The notes: generated by a model from the letters alone, not told the origin. Shown: positions 1-8,567, numbered from the stretch's first letter. The stretch: 64,000 nucleotides of DNA from Mangrovimonas sp. ST2L15 (GCF_001280515.1 NZ_LBIQ01000035.1:62001-126000); one strand, 5' to 3'. Made by a program: numbers and translations.

Positions 1-67
1 AATGAAATCAATTGTTTAAAAAGTGTTACGGGAGCTAGGAAAGACCATAGTTCCGGAATGATATATT

Positions 68-103
68 ATCCTTAAAATTATTGCAAAATTAACTTTTAAG
101 GAT
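68..103. repeat. Perfect 10-bp inverted repeat upstream of the amino-acid dehydrogenase
   Basis: ATCCTTAAAA at 68-77 is matched by its exact reverse complement TTTTAAGGAT at 94-103, with a 16-nt A/T-rich spacer. It lies immediately upstream of a candidate -7 box (115-122), so it could be an operator; it could equally be a 3' hairpin of a gene lying left of the window. No long T-tract follows directly. Confidence 0.4.
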
Positions 104-114
104 AGCAAGTTTTT

Positions 115-122
115 TATATTTG
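115..122 (+). promoter_or_regulatory. Candidate -7 promoter box for the dehydrogenase gene
   Basis: TATATTTG matches the Bacteroidota housekeeping -7 consensus TAnnTTTG and sits 23 nt before the ATG at 146. A convincing TTTG -33 box is not visible at the expected spacing, so this rests on the -7 box and its position alone. Confidence 0.4.
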
Positions 123-145
123 TTAACTTCAATTACTAACCTAGA

Positions 146-1372
146 ATGAAAGAATTACTTCAAAAGTACGAAGCTAAAGAACCAGAAATTATTTTTAATT
201 GGAAAGATCCAGAAACCGAGGCAGAAGGATGGACAGTTATTAACTCCCTAAGAGGTGGTGCTGCCGGAGGTGGAACCCGAATGAGAAAGGGATTGGATAT
301 GAATGAAGTGTTGTCTTTGGCTAAAACCATGGAAGTGAAATTTACTGTGTCTGGACCACCTATCGGAGGTGCAAAATCAGGTATTAATTTCGATCCAAAT
401 GATCCTCGAAAAAAAGGCGTTTTAGAGCGTTGGTATCAAGCAGTATCTCCTTTGTTGAAAAGTTATTATGGTACTGGAGGAGACTTGAACGTTGATGAAA
501 TTCATGAAGTGATTCCTATTACTGAAGAGAGTGGCGTATGGCATCCTCAAGAAGGGGTTTTTAGTGGACATTTTAAGCCAACAGAAGCCGATAAGATTAA
601 TAGGATTGGACAATTGCGACAAGGAGTTATTAAGGTTATTGAGAATCCTTATTTTTCGCCAAGTGTTCAGAGAAAGTATACCATTGCTGATATGATAACT
701 GGTTTTGGTGTAGCAGAAGCAGTCAAGCAATATTATCACATATACGGAGGTACAGTAGAAGGCAAACGTGCCATTGTGCAAGGATTTGGAAATGTAGGAT
801 CAGCAGCTGCTTTTTATCTGTCTCAGATGGGAGCCAAAATTGTTGGAATTATCGATATCGCAGGTGGATTAATTAAAGAGGAAGGATTTACCTTTGAAGA
901 AATCACCGATTTGTTTTTGGCTAAACAGGGTAATAAGTTAATCGCTGAAAATTTAATACCTTTTGAAGAAATGAATCAGAGGGTATGGTCATTAAGAACC
1001 GAGATTTTTGCACCATGTGCCGCTTCTAGATTGATTACTAAAGGACAAATAGATGAAATGATCGATACGGGACTTGAAGTAATTTCATGTGGAGCTAATG
1101 TGCCATTTGCCGATAAAGAAATTTTCTTTGGTCCTATTATGGAGCATACAGATAACCGAGTAAGTTTAATTCCAGATTTCATTTCCAATTGTGGAATGGC
1201 TCGAGTATTTGCTTATTTTATGGAACGTCGTGTACAAATGACTGACGAATCCATTTTTTCTGATACATCAGACACAATTAGAAGAGCTTTGGAAAAAGTT
1301 TATGAGAAAAATCAAAACAAGACTGGTATAAGCGAGACCGCTTTTGAGATTGCCTTGAGCCAGCTTATTTAA
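146..1372 (+). CDS. Glu/Leu/Phe/Val dehydrogenase family protein
   Basis: NAD(P)-dependent oxidative deaminase of an amino acid to its 2-oxo acid, cytoplasmic. The 408-residue product has the family dimerisation/substrate domain at the N-terminus, with the glycine-rich loop GGAKSGI around residues 74-80, whose Lys77 is the expected substrate-binding lysine, and a GGDLN segment near 111-115. A Rossmann domain follows with the nucleotide motif GFGNVG at 213-218. The length is nearer to classical glutamate dehydrogenases (about 410-450) than to leucine dehydrogenases (about 360), but substrate choice cannot be read safely from sequence alone. The NhaD antiporter gene starts 11 nt after its stop, so the two are probably co-transcribed. 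Confidence 0.88.
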   Translation: MKELLQKYEAKEPEIIFNWKDPETEAEGWTVINSLRGGAAGGGTRMRKGLDMNEVLSLAKTMEVKFTVSGPPIGGAKSGINFDPNDPRKKGVLERWYQAVSPLLKSYYGTGGDLNVDEIHEVIPITEESGVWHPQEGVFSGHFKPTEADKINRIGQLRQGVIKVIENPYFSPSVQRKYTIADMITGFGVAEAVKQYYHIYGGTVEGKRAIVQGFGNVGSAAAFYLSQMGAKIVGIIDIAGGLIKEEGFTFEEITDLFLAKQGNKLIAENLIPFEEMNQRVWSLRTEIFAPCAASRLITKGQIDEMIDTGLEVISCGANVPFADKEIFFGPIMEHTDNRVSLIPDFISNCGMARVFAYFMERRVQMTDESIFSDTSDTIRRALEKVYEKNQNKTGISETAFEIALSQLI

Positions 1373-1383
1373 TAAACATATTT

Positions 1384-2775
1384 ATGGAAACTATTATCGT
1401 TCTCACATTCGTTCTTGGCTATTTGGCCATAACCTTGGAGCACAATTTAAAAATTGACAAATTAATTCCAGCATTGCTTATGATGGCCATTTGTTGGGCT
1501 ATTATTGCGTTGGGAATAGATGCTTTTCCGCATTGGTTTGATTCTGCAGAGCATCATTTGATGGAAGCCTTTGGGACTTTGGGTCATGAAGCAAAAATCG
1601 AACTGATGGAGGAAACCTTGCTCCATCATTTGGGTAAAACTGCAGAGATTGTTGTCTTCTTATTGGGAGCGATGACTATAGTTGAAATTATAGACTATTT
1701 TGATGGTTTTTCTACCATAAAGGGATATGTTAAAACCAAAAGCAAAAGACGTATTCTATGGATGTTTGGCTTTTTAGCTTTTGGTCTTTCAGCTATCATC
1801 GATAATTTAACCGCTACGATTGTATTAATATCGATTCTTCAAAAAATAATTAAGGAACGAGAATTAAGAATCTGGTTTGCAGGTTTAATAATCATTGGAG
1901 CTAACGCTGGTGGGGCTTGGTCACCAATTGGAGATGTAACAACAACCATGCTTTGGATTGGTAAAAAAGTATCTTCAGGGCATTTGTTTGTCTATTTGTT
2001 CTTGCCTTCTCTTATTTGTATGGTCGTGCCAACTTTTATAGCTTCATTCTTGCCTATTTTTAAAGGTGAAATTGAGGAAGAAGAAACTGAAGATAAACCA
2101 AAAAATAGATTCAGTTCTACCATGTTGTATTTAGGATTGGGAGGGATTGTATCTGTTCCAATTTTTAAAACTATCACTCATTTGCCCCCTTATGTCGGAA
2201 TGATGCTGGCGTTGGGTGTTGTAGCGATTTTTGCCGAGATTTACAGTAGTACTAGATTTAGCATTACGCAAGCAGAAGGAGAAGGAAACGATTATGAAGG
2301 ACATCATAGTCCCGTGCATCATTCCTTGTCACGAATTGAAATGCCAAGTATCTTGTTTTTCTTGGGTATTTTAATGGCTGTAGCTGCTTTAGAATCTTTA
2401 GGGATTTTATTTGAATTTGCTCAGTCCCTACAGGCTAATACCCCCATGTTGGGAACGGAATTACACCATGCAGGAGTATCCGATTTGGTAGTTTTATTAC
2501 TCGGTGTTGGATCGGCAGTTATTGATAATGTTCCATTGGTAGCCGCCAGTTTGGGAATGTTCTCTGAACCGATGGATAATGAACTTTGGCATTTTATAGC
2601 TTATTCGGCGGGTACTGGAGGAAGTATGCTAATTATAGGATCGGCTGCTGGAGTGGTAGCTATGGGTATGGAGAAGATTGATTTCTTTTGGTATCTAAAA
2701 AAGATTTCATGGTTGGCTCTAGTGGGCTTTTTAGCAGGAGCCATTACCTTTATGTTTACAAGAACAATTTTTTAA
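1384..2775 (+). CDS. nhaD: NhaD-family Na+/H+ antiporter
   Basis: Inner-membrane sodium/proton antiporter of the NhaD branch of the ion transporter superfamily, expected to export Na+ at neutral to alkaline pH, which fits a marine habitat. The 463-residue protein is almost wholly hydrophobic helices. It contains two Asp-Asn motifs in matching halves, SAIIDNLTAT (about residue 140) and SAVIDNVPLV (about 380), a hallmark of the family, plus the GANAGGAWSPIGDVTT segment between them. A cytoplasmic acidic/His-rich loop lies around residues 220-320. The gene follows the dehydrogenase by 11 nt and precedes exbB by 50 nt. Confidence 0.9.
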   Translation: METIIVLTFVLGYLAITLEHNLKIDKLIPALLMMAICWAIIALGIDAFPHWFDSAEHHLMEAFGTLGHEAKIELMEETLLHHLGKTAEIVVFLLGAMTIVEIIDYFDGFSTIKGYVKTKSKRRILWMFGFLAFGLSAIIDNLTATIVLISILQKIIKERELRIWFAGLIIIGANAGGAWSPIGDVTTTMLWIGKKVSSGHLFVYLFLPSLICMVVPTFIASFLPIFKGEIEEEETEDKPKNRFSSTMLYLGLGGIVSVPIFKTITHLPPYVGMMLALGVVAIFAEIYSSTRFSITQAEGEGNDYEGHHSPVHHSLSRIEMPSILFFLGILMAVAALESLGILFEFAQSLQANTPMLGTELHHAGVSDLVVLLLGVGSAVIDNVPLVAASLGMFSEPMDNELWHFIAYSAGTGGSMLIIGSAAGVVAMGMEKIDFFWYLKKISWLALVGFLAGAITFMFTRTIF

Positions 2776-2825
2776 ATACAATTTTGTTATATAATTAGCG
2801 TTTAAGCTATCCAAAACCAATTTAT

Positions 2826-3527
2826 ATGTTAAACCTACTTTTACAAGACGTTCAGGAAGGCGCTGAAGTACTAACCGATCAGGAGTCTGTTGAAAAAACA
2901 CTTTCAATTATCGAATTGATTTCCAGTGGTGGAAGCGCTGGTATCTTTATCATTTTGGTACTTTTTATTTTACTGGTTGGTGCTATCTATATCTACTTTG
3001 AACGTATTTTGGCCATCAAAGCTGCCTCAAAAATTGATGCCAATTTTATGAATCAAATAAAAGACCATGTATCTCATGGCAAAATTGATTCAGCACAAAT
3101 GTTATGTGCTCAGGTGAACACCCCAGTTTCCCGATTGATTTCTAAAGGAATTACAAGAATTGGAAAACCGCTTGCCGACATTAACACGGCACTGGAAAAT
3201 GCAGGTCGCTTGGAAATCTATAACCTAGAGAAAAATGTGAGTGTACTGGCAACAATTTCGGGTGCGGCTCCTATGATTGGGTTCTTGGGAACGGTAATCG
3301 GTATGATTTTATCTATTTTCGAAATCGCCAATTCTGGAGGAAATATCGATATTAAACTTTTGGCTGATGGACTTTACACTGCAATGACCACCACAGTTGG
3401 AGGCTTAATTGTTGGTATTGTAGCCTATATGGCTTATAACCACTTAGTGGTTAAAACAGACAAGGTTGTTTATCAAATGGAAGCAAATTCCTTGGAGTTT
3501 TTAGATCACTTAAACGAGCCTATCTAA
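2826..3527 (+). CDS. exbB: MotA/TolQ/ExbB proton channel family protein
   Basis: Inner-membrane proton-channel subunit that, with ExbD and TonB, transmits proton-motive force to the outer membrane. The 233 residues show three membrane segments: one near residues 35-57, and a pair near 140-165 and 185-205 containing the conserved SGAAPMIGFLGTVIGM stretch typical of TolQ/ExbB. It is the first gene of a tight exbB-exbD-tonB set (1-nt gaps), so co-expression with fixed stoichiometry is likely. The TonB-like partner two genes downstream favours ExbB over TolQ or a motility stator. Confidence 0.9.
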   Translation: MLNLLLQDVQEGAEVLTDQESVEKTLSIIELISSGGSAGIFIILVLFILLVGAIYIYFERILAIKAASKIDANFMNQIKDHVSHGKIDSAQMLCAQVNTPVSRLISKGITRIGKPLADINTALENAGRLEIYNLEKNVSVLATISGAAPMIGFLGTVIGMILSIFEIANSGGNIDIKLLADGLYTAMTTTVGGLIVGIVAYMAYNHLVVKTDKVVYQMEANSLEFLDHLNEPI

Positions 3528-3528
3528 T

Positions 3529-3921
3529 ATGAATATTAGAGGAAGAAATAAAGTAACACCAGAATTCAATATGTCGTCCATGACGGATATTGTTTTTCTG
3601 TTGCTCATCTTTTTTATGTTGGCTTCTACCTTGGTTACCACTAATGCTATAGATATTTTGTTGCCTAAAGCGAGTGGTAAAACTGAGAATAAAAGAACCG
3701 TAGCTGTTAGCATTAAAAAAGATTTGACCTATTACATAGACCAACGCGTTGTGGGAGAAAGTATGCTTGAGGGTGAATTAAAGAAAGCACTTTCTAGCCA
3801 AGACAATCCTGTTATTGTTTTACGTGCTGAAAAGTCGGTGCCGGTGGATAATGTTGTGAAGGTTATGGATATAGCCAACAGAAATAAGTATAAAGTTATT
3901 TTGGCAGTTCGCCCTAACTAA
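3529..3921 (+). CDS. exbD: ExbD/TolR family biopolymer transport protein
   Basis: Partner of ExbB. The 130-residue protein has a short cytoplasmic N-terminus, one transmembrane helix (about residues 20-42) beginning with Asp20 (SSMTDIVFLLL), the expected protonatable membrane aspartate, and a periplasmic ExbD-fold domain ending in the typical NKYKVILAVRP segment. The start codon follows the exbB stop by one nucleotide, and the stop is followed one base later by the next start. Confidence 0.92.
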   Translation: MNIRGRNKVTPEFNMSSMTDIVFLLLIFFMLASTLVTTNAIDILLPKASGKTENKRTVAVSIKKDLTYYIDQRVVGESMLEGELKKALSSQDNPVIVLRAEKSVPVDNVVKVMDIANRNKYKVILAVRPN

Positions 3922-3922
3922 G

Positions 3923-4816
3923 ATGAAATATTTAGAGACCAAACACGAGAAGGATTCAGCTAAGATTACCACATTGATAGTGGTGATTATCTTGCTGTTG
4001 TTGTTTGTTGTTGGTCCACCTTATATGGATCCTCCTGAGGAATATGGAGTTGCCGTCAACTTTGGTAATTTAGATTTTGGTTCGGGTAATATTCAGCCAA
4101 AGGAACCTGTTAAATCCGAACCTCGAGAGGTTAATAGGCAACCCGAGGAAGCAGCACAGCCCGAGCAAGTTGAATCCCAGCCTGCAGCTGCTGAACAGGC
4201 TAAAGCAGAAGAAGTTGTAACGCAAAACACAGAAGATGCGATTGCTATAAAGAAACAAAAGGAGGCTGATGCGAAAGCAAGGGCAGAAGCCGAAGCCAAG
4301 GCAAAAGCTCAAGCAGAGGCTGACGCTAAAGCAAAAGCCGAAGCAGAAAGGGTAGCCAAGGAAAAAGCAGAACAGGAGGCCAAAAAGAAAAAACTGGATG
4401 CCTTGATTGGAGGTGTCAGTAAATCTGATGGGACGTCTTCAAGTAGTGAAGGGGATGATAATCGGGCCGGAGATAAAGGTCAATTGGATGGTGATCCCTA
4501 TGCGCCAAGTTATTTCGGTGGTCCAGGTAGCGGAAGTGGTGGTGTAGGATACGGTTTGAATGGAAGGGGAAAAGCAACCTACCAAACCTTAAGACAAGAT
4601 TGTAATGAGGCCGGAATGGTCATTGTTAAAATTGTAGTTAACCGTAATGGAGATGTGATAGAGGCAACTCCAGGGGTTAAAGGAACCACTAATACGGCTT
4701 CTTGTTTATTGGAGCCAGCAAGGAAAATAGCTTTATCCCATAAATGGCGCCCAGATAGTAAGGCTCCAGCAAAGCAAATCGGATTTGTAAGAGTTAATTT
4801 TACTTTAGGACAATAA
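3923..4816 (+). CDS. Energy transducer TonB-like protein
   Basis: Periplasm-spanning TonB-type transducer. The 297 residues comprise a cytoplasmic N-terminus, one transmembrane anchor (about residues 17-33), a long Lys/Ala/Glu-rich region (about residues 55-155, probably helical and extended across the periplasm), a Gly/Ser-rich linker (about 165-215), and a C-terminal TonB-like domain ending in KQIGFVRVNFTLGQ. Two cysteines in the C-terminal domain (near residues 227 and 265) may form a disulphide. It follows exbD by one nucleotide. The exact outer-membrane receptor partners cannot be told from this window. Confidence 0.85.
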   Translation: MKYLETKHEKDSAKITTLIVVIILLLLFVVGPPYMDPPEEYGVAVNFGNLDFGSGNIQPKEPVKSEPREVNRQPEEAAQPEQVESQPAAAEQAKAEEVVTQNTEDAIAIKKQKEADAKARAEAEAKAKAQAEADAKAKAEAERVAKEKAEQEAKKKKLDALIGGVSKSDGTSSSSEGDDNRAGDKGQLDGDPYAPSYFGGPGSGSGGVGYGLNGRGKATYQTLRQDCNEAGMVIVKIVVNRNGDVIEATPGVKGTTNTASCLLEPARKIALSHKWRPDSKAPAKQIGFVRVNFTLGQ

Positions 4817-4820
4817 AGTT

Positions 4821-6038
4821 GTGACCTATCAAGAAACCTTAAAATGGATGTTTGGTAAATTGCCTATGTACCAACGTCAAGGTCAGTCTGCATTTCGCGC
4901 AGATTTAGCCAATATTCAAAAACTAGCCAAACATTTAAACCACCCCGAACAAAAAATCAAAACGATTCATGTGGCGGGAACCAATGGTAAAGGGTCTACC
5001 AGTCATATGTTAGCTTCCATACTTCAGGAAGCAGGATATACAACAGGTTTATTTACATCGCCACATTTGAAGGATTTCCGGGAACGTATAAGGATCAATG
5101 GGCAGGTTGTGTCAAAGGCATTTGTGATTGGATTTATACAAAGATTCCGTTCGTTTTTCGAACAAGAAAGCCTGTCTTTTTTTGAAATGACAACAGGAAT
5201 GGCATTTGAGTATTTCTACCAAAAGAAAGTCGATATCGCTGTAATTGAAGTTGGTCTGGGTGGGCGATTGGACTCCACTAATATTATTAAGCCAGTGACC
5301 TCTGTGATAACAAATATAGGAAAGGATCATGTACAGTTCTTGGGGAATACCTTGGAAAAGATAGCGGCGGAAAAGGCAGGGATTATTAAGGCTCATATTC
5401 CGGTGATCATTGGTGAAACCCAATCGGAAACAGAACAGGTGTTCATTGAAATGGCTGAAAATTGTGAATCGGATATTTATTTTGCTGATCAAACAGATAG
5501 TCACTTATATGAGAGTGATTTGAAAGGCGAATATCAAAAAAAGAACATTCAAACGGTTGTTGCTACTGTAAAAGTTCTTCGATCTAAGGGGTATGCTATT
5601 TCCGAAGCACATGTGCAAGCAGGCCTTTTAAATGTGGTTAAAAATACAGGATTAAGAGGGCGATGGGAAATAATTGGCAACGATCCGTTGGTGATTTGTG
5701 ACACAGGTCATAATAAAGAGGGGTTGACCTATTCTATGAGTCAAATAAATAATCTGGAATTTGAGCATCTTCATATAGTGTTTGGAGTAGTAAATGATAA
5801 AGATTTGACAGATGTTTGGACATTGCTTCCTAAAAAAGCCACGTATTATTTTTGTAAACCGGATGTTCCTAGAGGATTGGATGCTGATCTTTTAATGAAG
5901 CAATTTCATGCAAAAGGTTATACAGGAAGTGCGTATAATAGTGTAAATCAGGCTTTAACAAAAGCTAAAAATCAGGCGAATTCAAAGGACCTTATTTTTG
6001 TGGGTGGGAGTACTTTTGTGGTGGCAGAAATAATTTAA
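4821..6038 (+). CDS. folC: Bifunctional folylpolyglutamate synthase/dihydrofolate synthase
   Basis: ATP-dependent ligase adding glutamate to dihydropteroate and folates, cytoplasmic; Mur-ligase fold. The 405-residue protein has the P-loop VAGTNGKGST at residues 51-60, the SPHLKDFRERIRING segment after it, and the GLGGRLDSTN motif near residue 150, all characteristic of FolC. Translation begins with GTG at 4821, four bases after the TonB stop; no better in-frame ATG exists before the conserved region. Co-transcription with the TonB operon is likely. Confidence 0.92.
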   Translation: MTYQETLKWMFGKLPMYQRQGQSAFRADLANIQKLAKHLNHPEQKIKTIHVAGTNGKGSTSHMLASILQEAGYTTGLFTSPHLKDFRERIRINGQVVSKAFVIGFIQRFRSFFEQESLSFFEMTTGMAFEYFYQKKVDIAVIEVGLGGRLDSTNIIKPVTSVITNIGKDHVQFLGNTLEKIAAEKAGIIKAHIPVIIGETQSETEQVFIEMAENCESDIYFADQTDSHLYESDLKGEYQKKNIQTVVATVKVLRSKGYAISEAHVQAGLLNVVKNTGLRGRWEIIGNDPLVICDTGHNKEGLTYSMSQINNLEFEHLHIVFGVVNDKDLTDVWTLLPKKATYYFCKPDVPRGLDADLLMKQFHAKGYTGSAYNSVNQALTKAKNQANSKDLIFVGGSTFVVAEII

Positions 6039-6057
6039 TTTTTTTTGCAAAAAAAGT

Positions 6058-6087
6058 TTTGCCATATCAAAAACTGCCTTATCTTTG
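6058..6087 (+). promoter_or_regulatory. Promoter of tRNA-Val(UAC)
   Basis: TTTG at 6058-6061 and TATCTTTG at 6080-6087, separated by 18 nt, match the Bacteroidota -33/-7 consensus (TTTG, TAnnTTTG). The -7 box ends 14 nt before the tRNA 5' end, a normal distance for a short tRNA leader. Confidence 0.75.
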
Positions 6088-6101
6088 CATTCCGTTAGCA
6101 A

Positions 6102-6176
6102 GGGCGCTTAGCTCAGTTGGTTCAGAGCACCTCGTTTACACCGAGGGGGTCGGGGGTTCGAATCCCTCAGCGCCCA
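6102..6176 (+). tRNA. tRNA-Val (anticodon UAC)
   Basis: A 75-nt cloverleaf can be folded: acceptor GGGCGCT (6102-6108) pairs perfectly with AGCGCCC (6169-6175), discriminator A at 6176; the D loop contains AGTTGGTT; the anticodon stem is CCTCG/CGAGG with loop TTTACAC giving TAC at 6137-6139; the T arm has GGTTCGAATCC. CCA is not encoded. It reads GUA and related valine codons. Confidence 0.97.
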
Positions 6177-6186
6177 CAAGAGTAAA

Positions 6187-6219
6187 AAATCTCAATACTG
6201 AAGTGTTGAGATTTTTTTT
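6187..6219 (+). terminator. Intrinsic terminator between the two tRNA-Val genes
   Basis: AAATCTCAATAC and GTGTTGAGATTT form a 12-bp stem (one G-U pair) with a TGAA loop, followed by a run of T. It should end the first tRNA transcript and implies separate transcription, or partial read-through, for the second tRNA. Confidence 0.8.
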
Positions 6220-6236
6220 ACCTTGTAACTTAAAAA

Positions 6237-6311
6237 GGGTCATTAACTCAGTTGGTTCAGAGTGTTACCTTGACAGGGTAGAAGTCACTGGTTCGAATCC
6301 AGTATGACCCA
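6237..6311 (+). tRNA. tRNA-Val (anticodon GAC)
   Basis: A 75-nt cloverleaf: acceptor GGGTCAT (6237-6243) pairs with ATGACCC (6304-6310), discriminator A at 6311; anticodon stem TTACC/GGTAG with loop TTGACAG giving GAC at 6272-6274; T arm GGTTCGAATCC. CCA is not encoded. It reads GUC/GUU. No strong promoter is seen in the 17 nt between the upstream terminator and the tRNA; TACCTTGT at 6219-6226 is a weak -7-like match. Confidence 0.96.
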
Positions 6312-6369
6312 CAATTTTTCTGATATTTATAGCTTTTTTAGTAGATTTATTCCACACTACTTTAACTAC

Positions 6370-7140
6370 ATGATTTTAAAAAATATCAAAAAGCTATATG
6401 AGGATATCTTTCAGTCCTATAAAACACCTTCCATTGAAGAGCATATAAAAAAGATTATCGAACTGGATGCCTTTCTTCCACATAACTCGACATTTTTTTG
6501 TATAACGAATACCCAGGAATTAGGTTTTGAGTATGTGAGTAAAAATATGTATTCCTGCATTGGAATAGAGCCTCATTTGTTTAAAACCCAAGCTATGAAA
6601 TATTTTTGGAGTAGAATTCATCCAGATGATGTGGAGCAATGGCTGGAAGCGTTAAATTCTCTAATGGAGTATACCATGAATGAGATTTCAGAAGAAGAAA
6701 GGCACAGAATGAGTTATACTTGGAACTATCGTTTTAAGAATGGGCAGGACGAATATGTCAATGTTATACAAAATACCACACCGCTTGCATTTGATGCCTT
6801 TAAGAAACCTATTATTGGATTGGCGCACTATACCATAGTAGAGCCCGGATTAAAGTTTGAAGTGACTGCTACTGCCAAGTATTTGAATGATTCCAATACT
6901 TATGAAACCAAGTATTTCAATACCTTTTCACAAAAGTTGTTAGAATCTAACATTAGTAATAGAGAGCGAGATATCATAAGGTTGTTGGTACTCAAAAAGA
7001 GTAGTAAAGAAATTGCTTTAAAGTTGAATATTAGTCCAAACACCGTAGATACCCATAGGCGAAATATTCTAAGAAAATTGAAAATCAATTCAACAGGTGA
7101 GCTTATAGGGCTCTATAAATCAAACAAGGGACTCTTTTAA
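6370..7140 (+). CDS. PAS-like/LuxR-type transcriptional regulator
   Basis: Probable DNA-binding regulator of 256 residues. The N-terminal two-thirds resembles a PAS sensor fold with the FWSRIHPDDVEQW segment (about residue 80) seen in PAS_3 domains. The C-terminus (about residues 190-250) is a GerE/LuxR helix-turn-helix: SNRERDIIRLL, then SKEIALKLNISPNTVDTHR. No receiver domain or membrane segment is present, so it is not a classical response regulator. An upstream in-frame ATG at 6304 lies inside the tRNA and is rejected; ATG at 6370 is preferred. It is convergent with murF, and no target can be deduced. Confidence 0.82.
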   Translation: MILKNIKKLYEDIFQSYKTPSIEEHIKKIIELDAFLPHNSTFFCITNTQELGFEYVSKNMYSCIGIEPHLFKTQAMKYFWSRIHPDDVEQWLEALNSLMEYTMNEISEEERHRMSYTWNYRFKNGQDEYVNVIQNTTPLAFDAFKKPIIGLAHYTIVEPGLKFEVTATAKYLNDSNTYETKYFNTFSQKLLESNISNRERDIIRLLVLKKSSKEIALKLNISPNTVDTHRRNILRKLKINSTGELIGLYKSNKGLF

Positions 7141-7141
7141 A

Positions 7142-7160
7142 AATACTCAATTTGAGTATT
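7142..7160. repeat. Perfect 19-nt palindrome directly after the LuxR stop codon
   Basis: AATACTCAA at 7142-7150 and TTGAGTATT at 7152-7160 are exact reverse complements around a single T. The one-base centre makes it a poor RNA hairpin and no T-run follows, so a protein-binding DNA site is as plausible as a 3' structure. Confidence 0.4.
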
Positions 7161-7266
7161 GTAAGAAAGTGATGTTTTAAGCACATTTGTATTAGCTATT
7201 ATTAATCAAAGGGATGTTAAGTGTTTACGGTTTTGCATTAAAATGTAAAATTTGTAAACACTTTTT

Positions 7267-8553
7267 TTATATTAGGTCTAAAACGCGTTCCAATTTCATT
7301 CCTCTAGACCCTTTAATTAAAATGAATTGATTTTTTAGCATTGAATTCTCTTCTTTCACAAAGATTTCAAAATCTTCAAAGGTGCTAAAGGCTCTAATTG
7401 CTTCCGAATTAAAACGGGTATGTGAAAAAGTATTGCCTAACAAAAAGATGTGTGGAATACTAGTGTTTTCAAGGAAATTTACAATGGTTTGGTGTTCTTG
7501 TAGGGCATCATCACCTAATTCAAACATATCGCCCAATATGACCATTTTATTAACTTCCTCATAACTATTGAAATTATTTAAAGCAGCCATCATGCTAGTT
7601 GGATTGGCATTATAGGCATCCATTAATATTTTATTAGAACCTTTTAAAATAATTTGCGATCTATTATTAGTCGGGACATAAGTTTCAATAGCTTCTTTTA
7701 TTTCGTGATGTGGAACACCAAAATAAGAACCAATAGCAATAGATGCTGCAATGTTATTGAAATTATAGATACCCGTAAGGGCGCTAGTAATTTGCAAGGT
7801 GTCAAAGGATATTGAAACATATGGTTGCGCATCAAACAGCTCTATTTTGGTATGCTTGTCGTGTTTTCCAAAGGTGACAATCTTTTCGTAGCTCCCAACC
7901 TGTTCTAGTTGTTTTGGGTCATCTGTATTTACAAAAATAGTTTTGTGATGAAATTTTAAGTAATCGTAGAGTTCTGATTTAGCTTTTACAACTCCTTCCA
8001 AGCTACCGAATCCTTCTAAATGGGCTTTCCCAAAGTTGGTTATCAACCCAAAGTCAGGTTGTGCAATTTGGCATAAAAAGTCAATTTCATGATGGTGGTT
8101 GGCGCCCATTTCAACAATACCGAGTTCTGTTTCTTTGTTCATGGAAAGCAAGGTCAACGGAACGCCAATATGATTGTTTAAATTACCTTGTGTGGCGGTT
8201 GTTTTGAATTTTTTTGATAAAACAGCGTTTATAAGTTCTTTGGTGGTTGTTTTACCGTTGCTTCCTGTTAAAGAAAGAATAGGTATTTCAAGATATCTTC
8301 TATGGAAGGCTGCCAAGTCCTGCAAACATTTAAGAACATCTGTAACTAAAATATATGCTTCTGAAACCTGATAAGCGGGATCGTCTATAATGGCATAGTT
8401 AGCGCCCATCTCTAATGCCATTTCGGCAAATTTATGTCCGTCAAAATTGTCTCCTTTCAAAGCGAAAAACAAATCTTGAGGTTCTAGTTTTCTGGTATCT
8501 GTGCAAACGGCATGACATTCCAGAAACAGTTCATGTATTTTAGCTATTTCCAT
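7267..8553 (-). CDS. murF: UDP-N-acetylmuramoyl-tripeptide--D-alanyl-D-alanine ligase
   Basis: Cytoplasmic Mur ligase that adds D-Ala-D-Ala to the UDP-MurNAc-tripeptide in peptidoglycan precursor synthesis. The 428-residue protein has an N-terminal UDP-binding domain (CTDTRKL...LFFALKGDNFDGH), the ATP P-loop TGSNGKTTT at about 96-104, VEMGANHHHEI near residue 148, the AYNANPTSM motif near 312 and a C-terminal ligase domain with a GSRGM motif near the end. The length is normal for MurF. It lies downstream of gldJ, separated by 67 nt that include a strong terminator, so its transcription needs read-through or an unseen promoter. Confidence 0.95.
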   Translation of the reverse strand: MEIAKIHELFLECHAVCTDTRKLEPQDLFFALKGDNFDGHKFAEMALEMGANYAIIDDPAYQVSEAYILVTDVLKCLQDLAAFHRRYLEIPILSLTGSNGKTTTKELINAVLSKKFKTTATQGNLNNHIGVPLTLLSMNKETELGIVEMGANHHHEIDFLCQIAQPDFGLITNFGKAHLEGFGSLEGVVKAKSELYDYLKFHHKTIFVNTDDPKQLEQVGSYEKIVTFGKHDKHTKIELFDAQPYVSISFDTLQITSALTGIYNFNNIAASIAIGSYFGVPHHEIKEAIETYVPTNNRSQIILKGSNKILMDAYNANPTSMMAALNNFNSYEEVNKMVILGDMFELGDDALQEHQTIVNFLENTSIPHIFLLGNTFSHTRFNSEAIRAFSTFEDFEIFVKEENSMLKNQFILIKGSRGMKLERVLDLI

Positions 8554-8567
8554 AAAATTAAATGTAT

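Noticed and set aside
4240-4400. Short tandem repeat array resembling a CRISPR
   Set aside because: It is the Lys/Ala/Glu-rich coding linker of the TonB-like protein, with no conserved repeat-spacer structure.
6059-6307. 82-residue plus-strand frame across the tRNA region
   Set aside because: It is a shadow of the promoter and two tRNA-Val genes; the tRNA folds explain the sequence.
6304-6369. Longer start for the PAS-LuxR gene at 6304
   Set aside because: It would begin inside the tRNA-Val(GAC) acceptor stem; the ATG at 6370 fits better.
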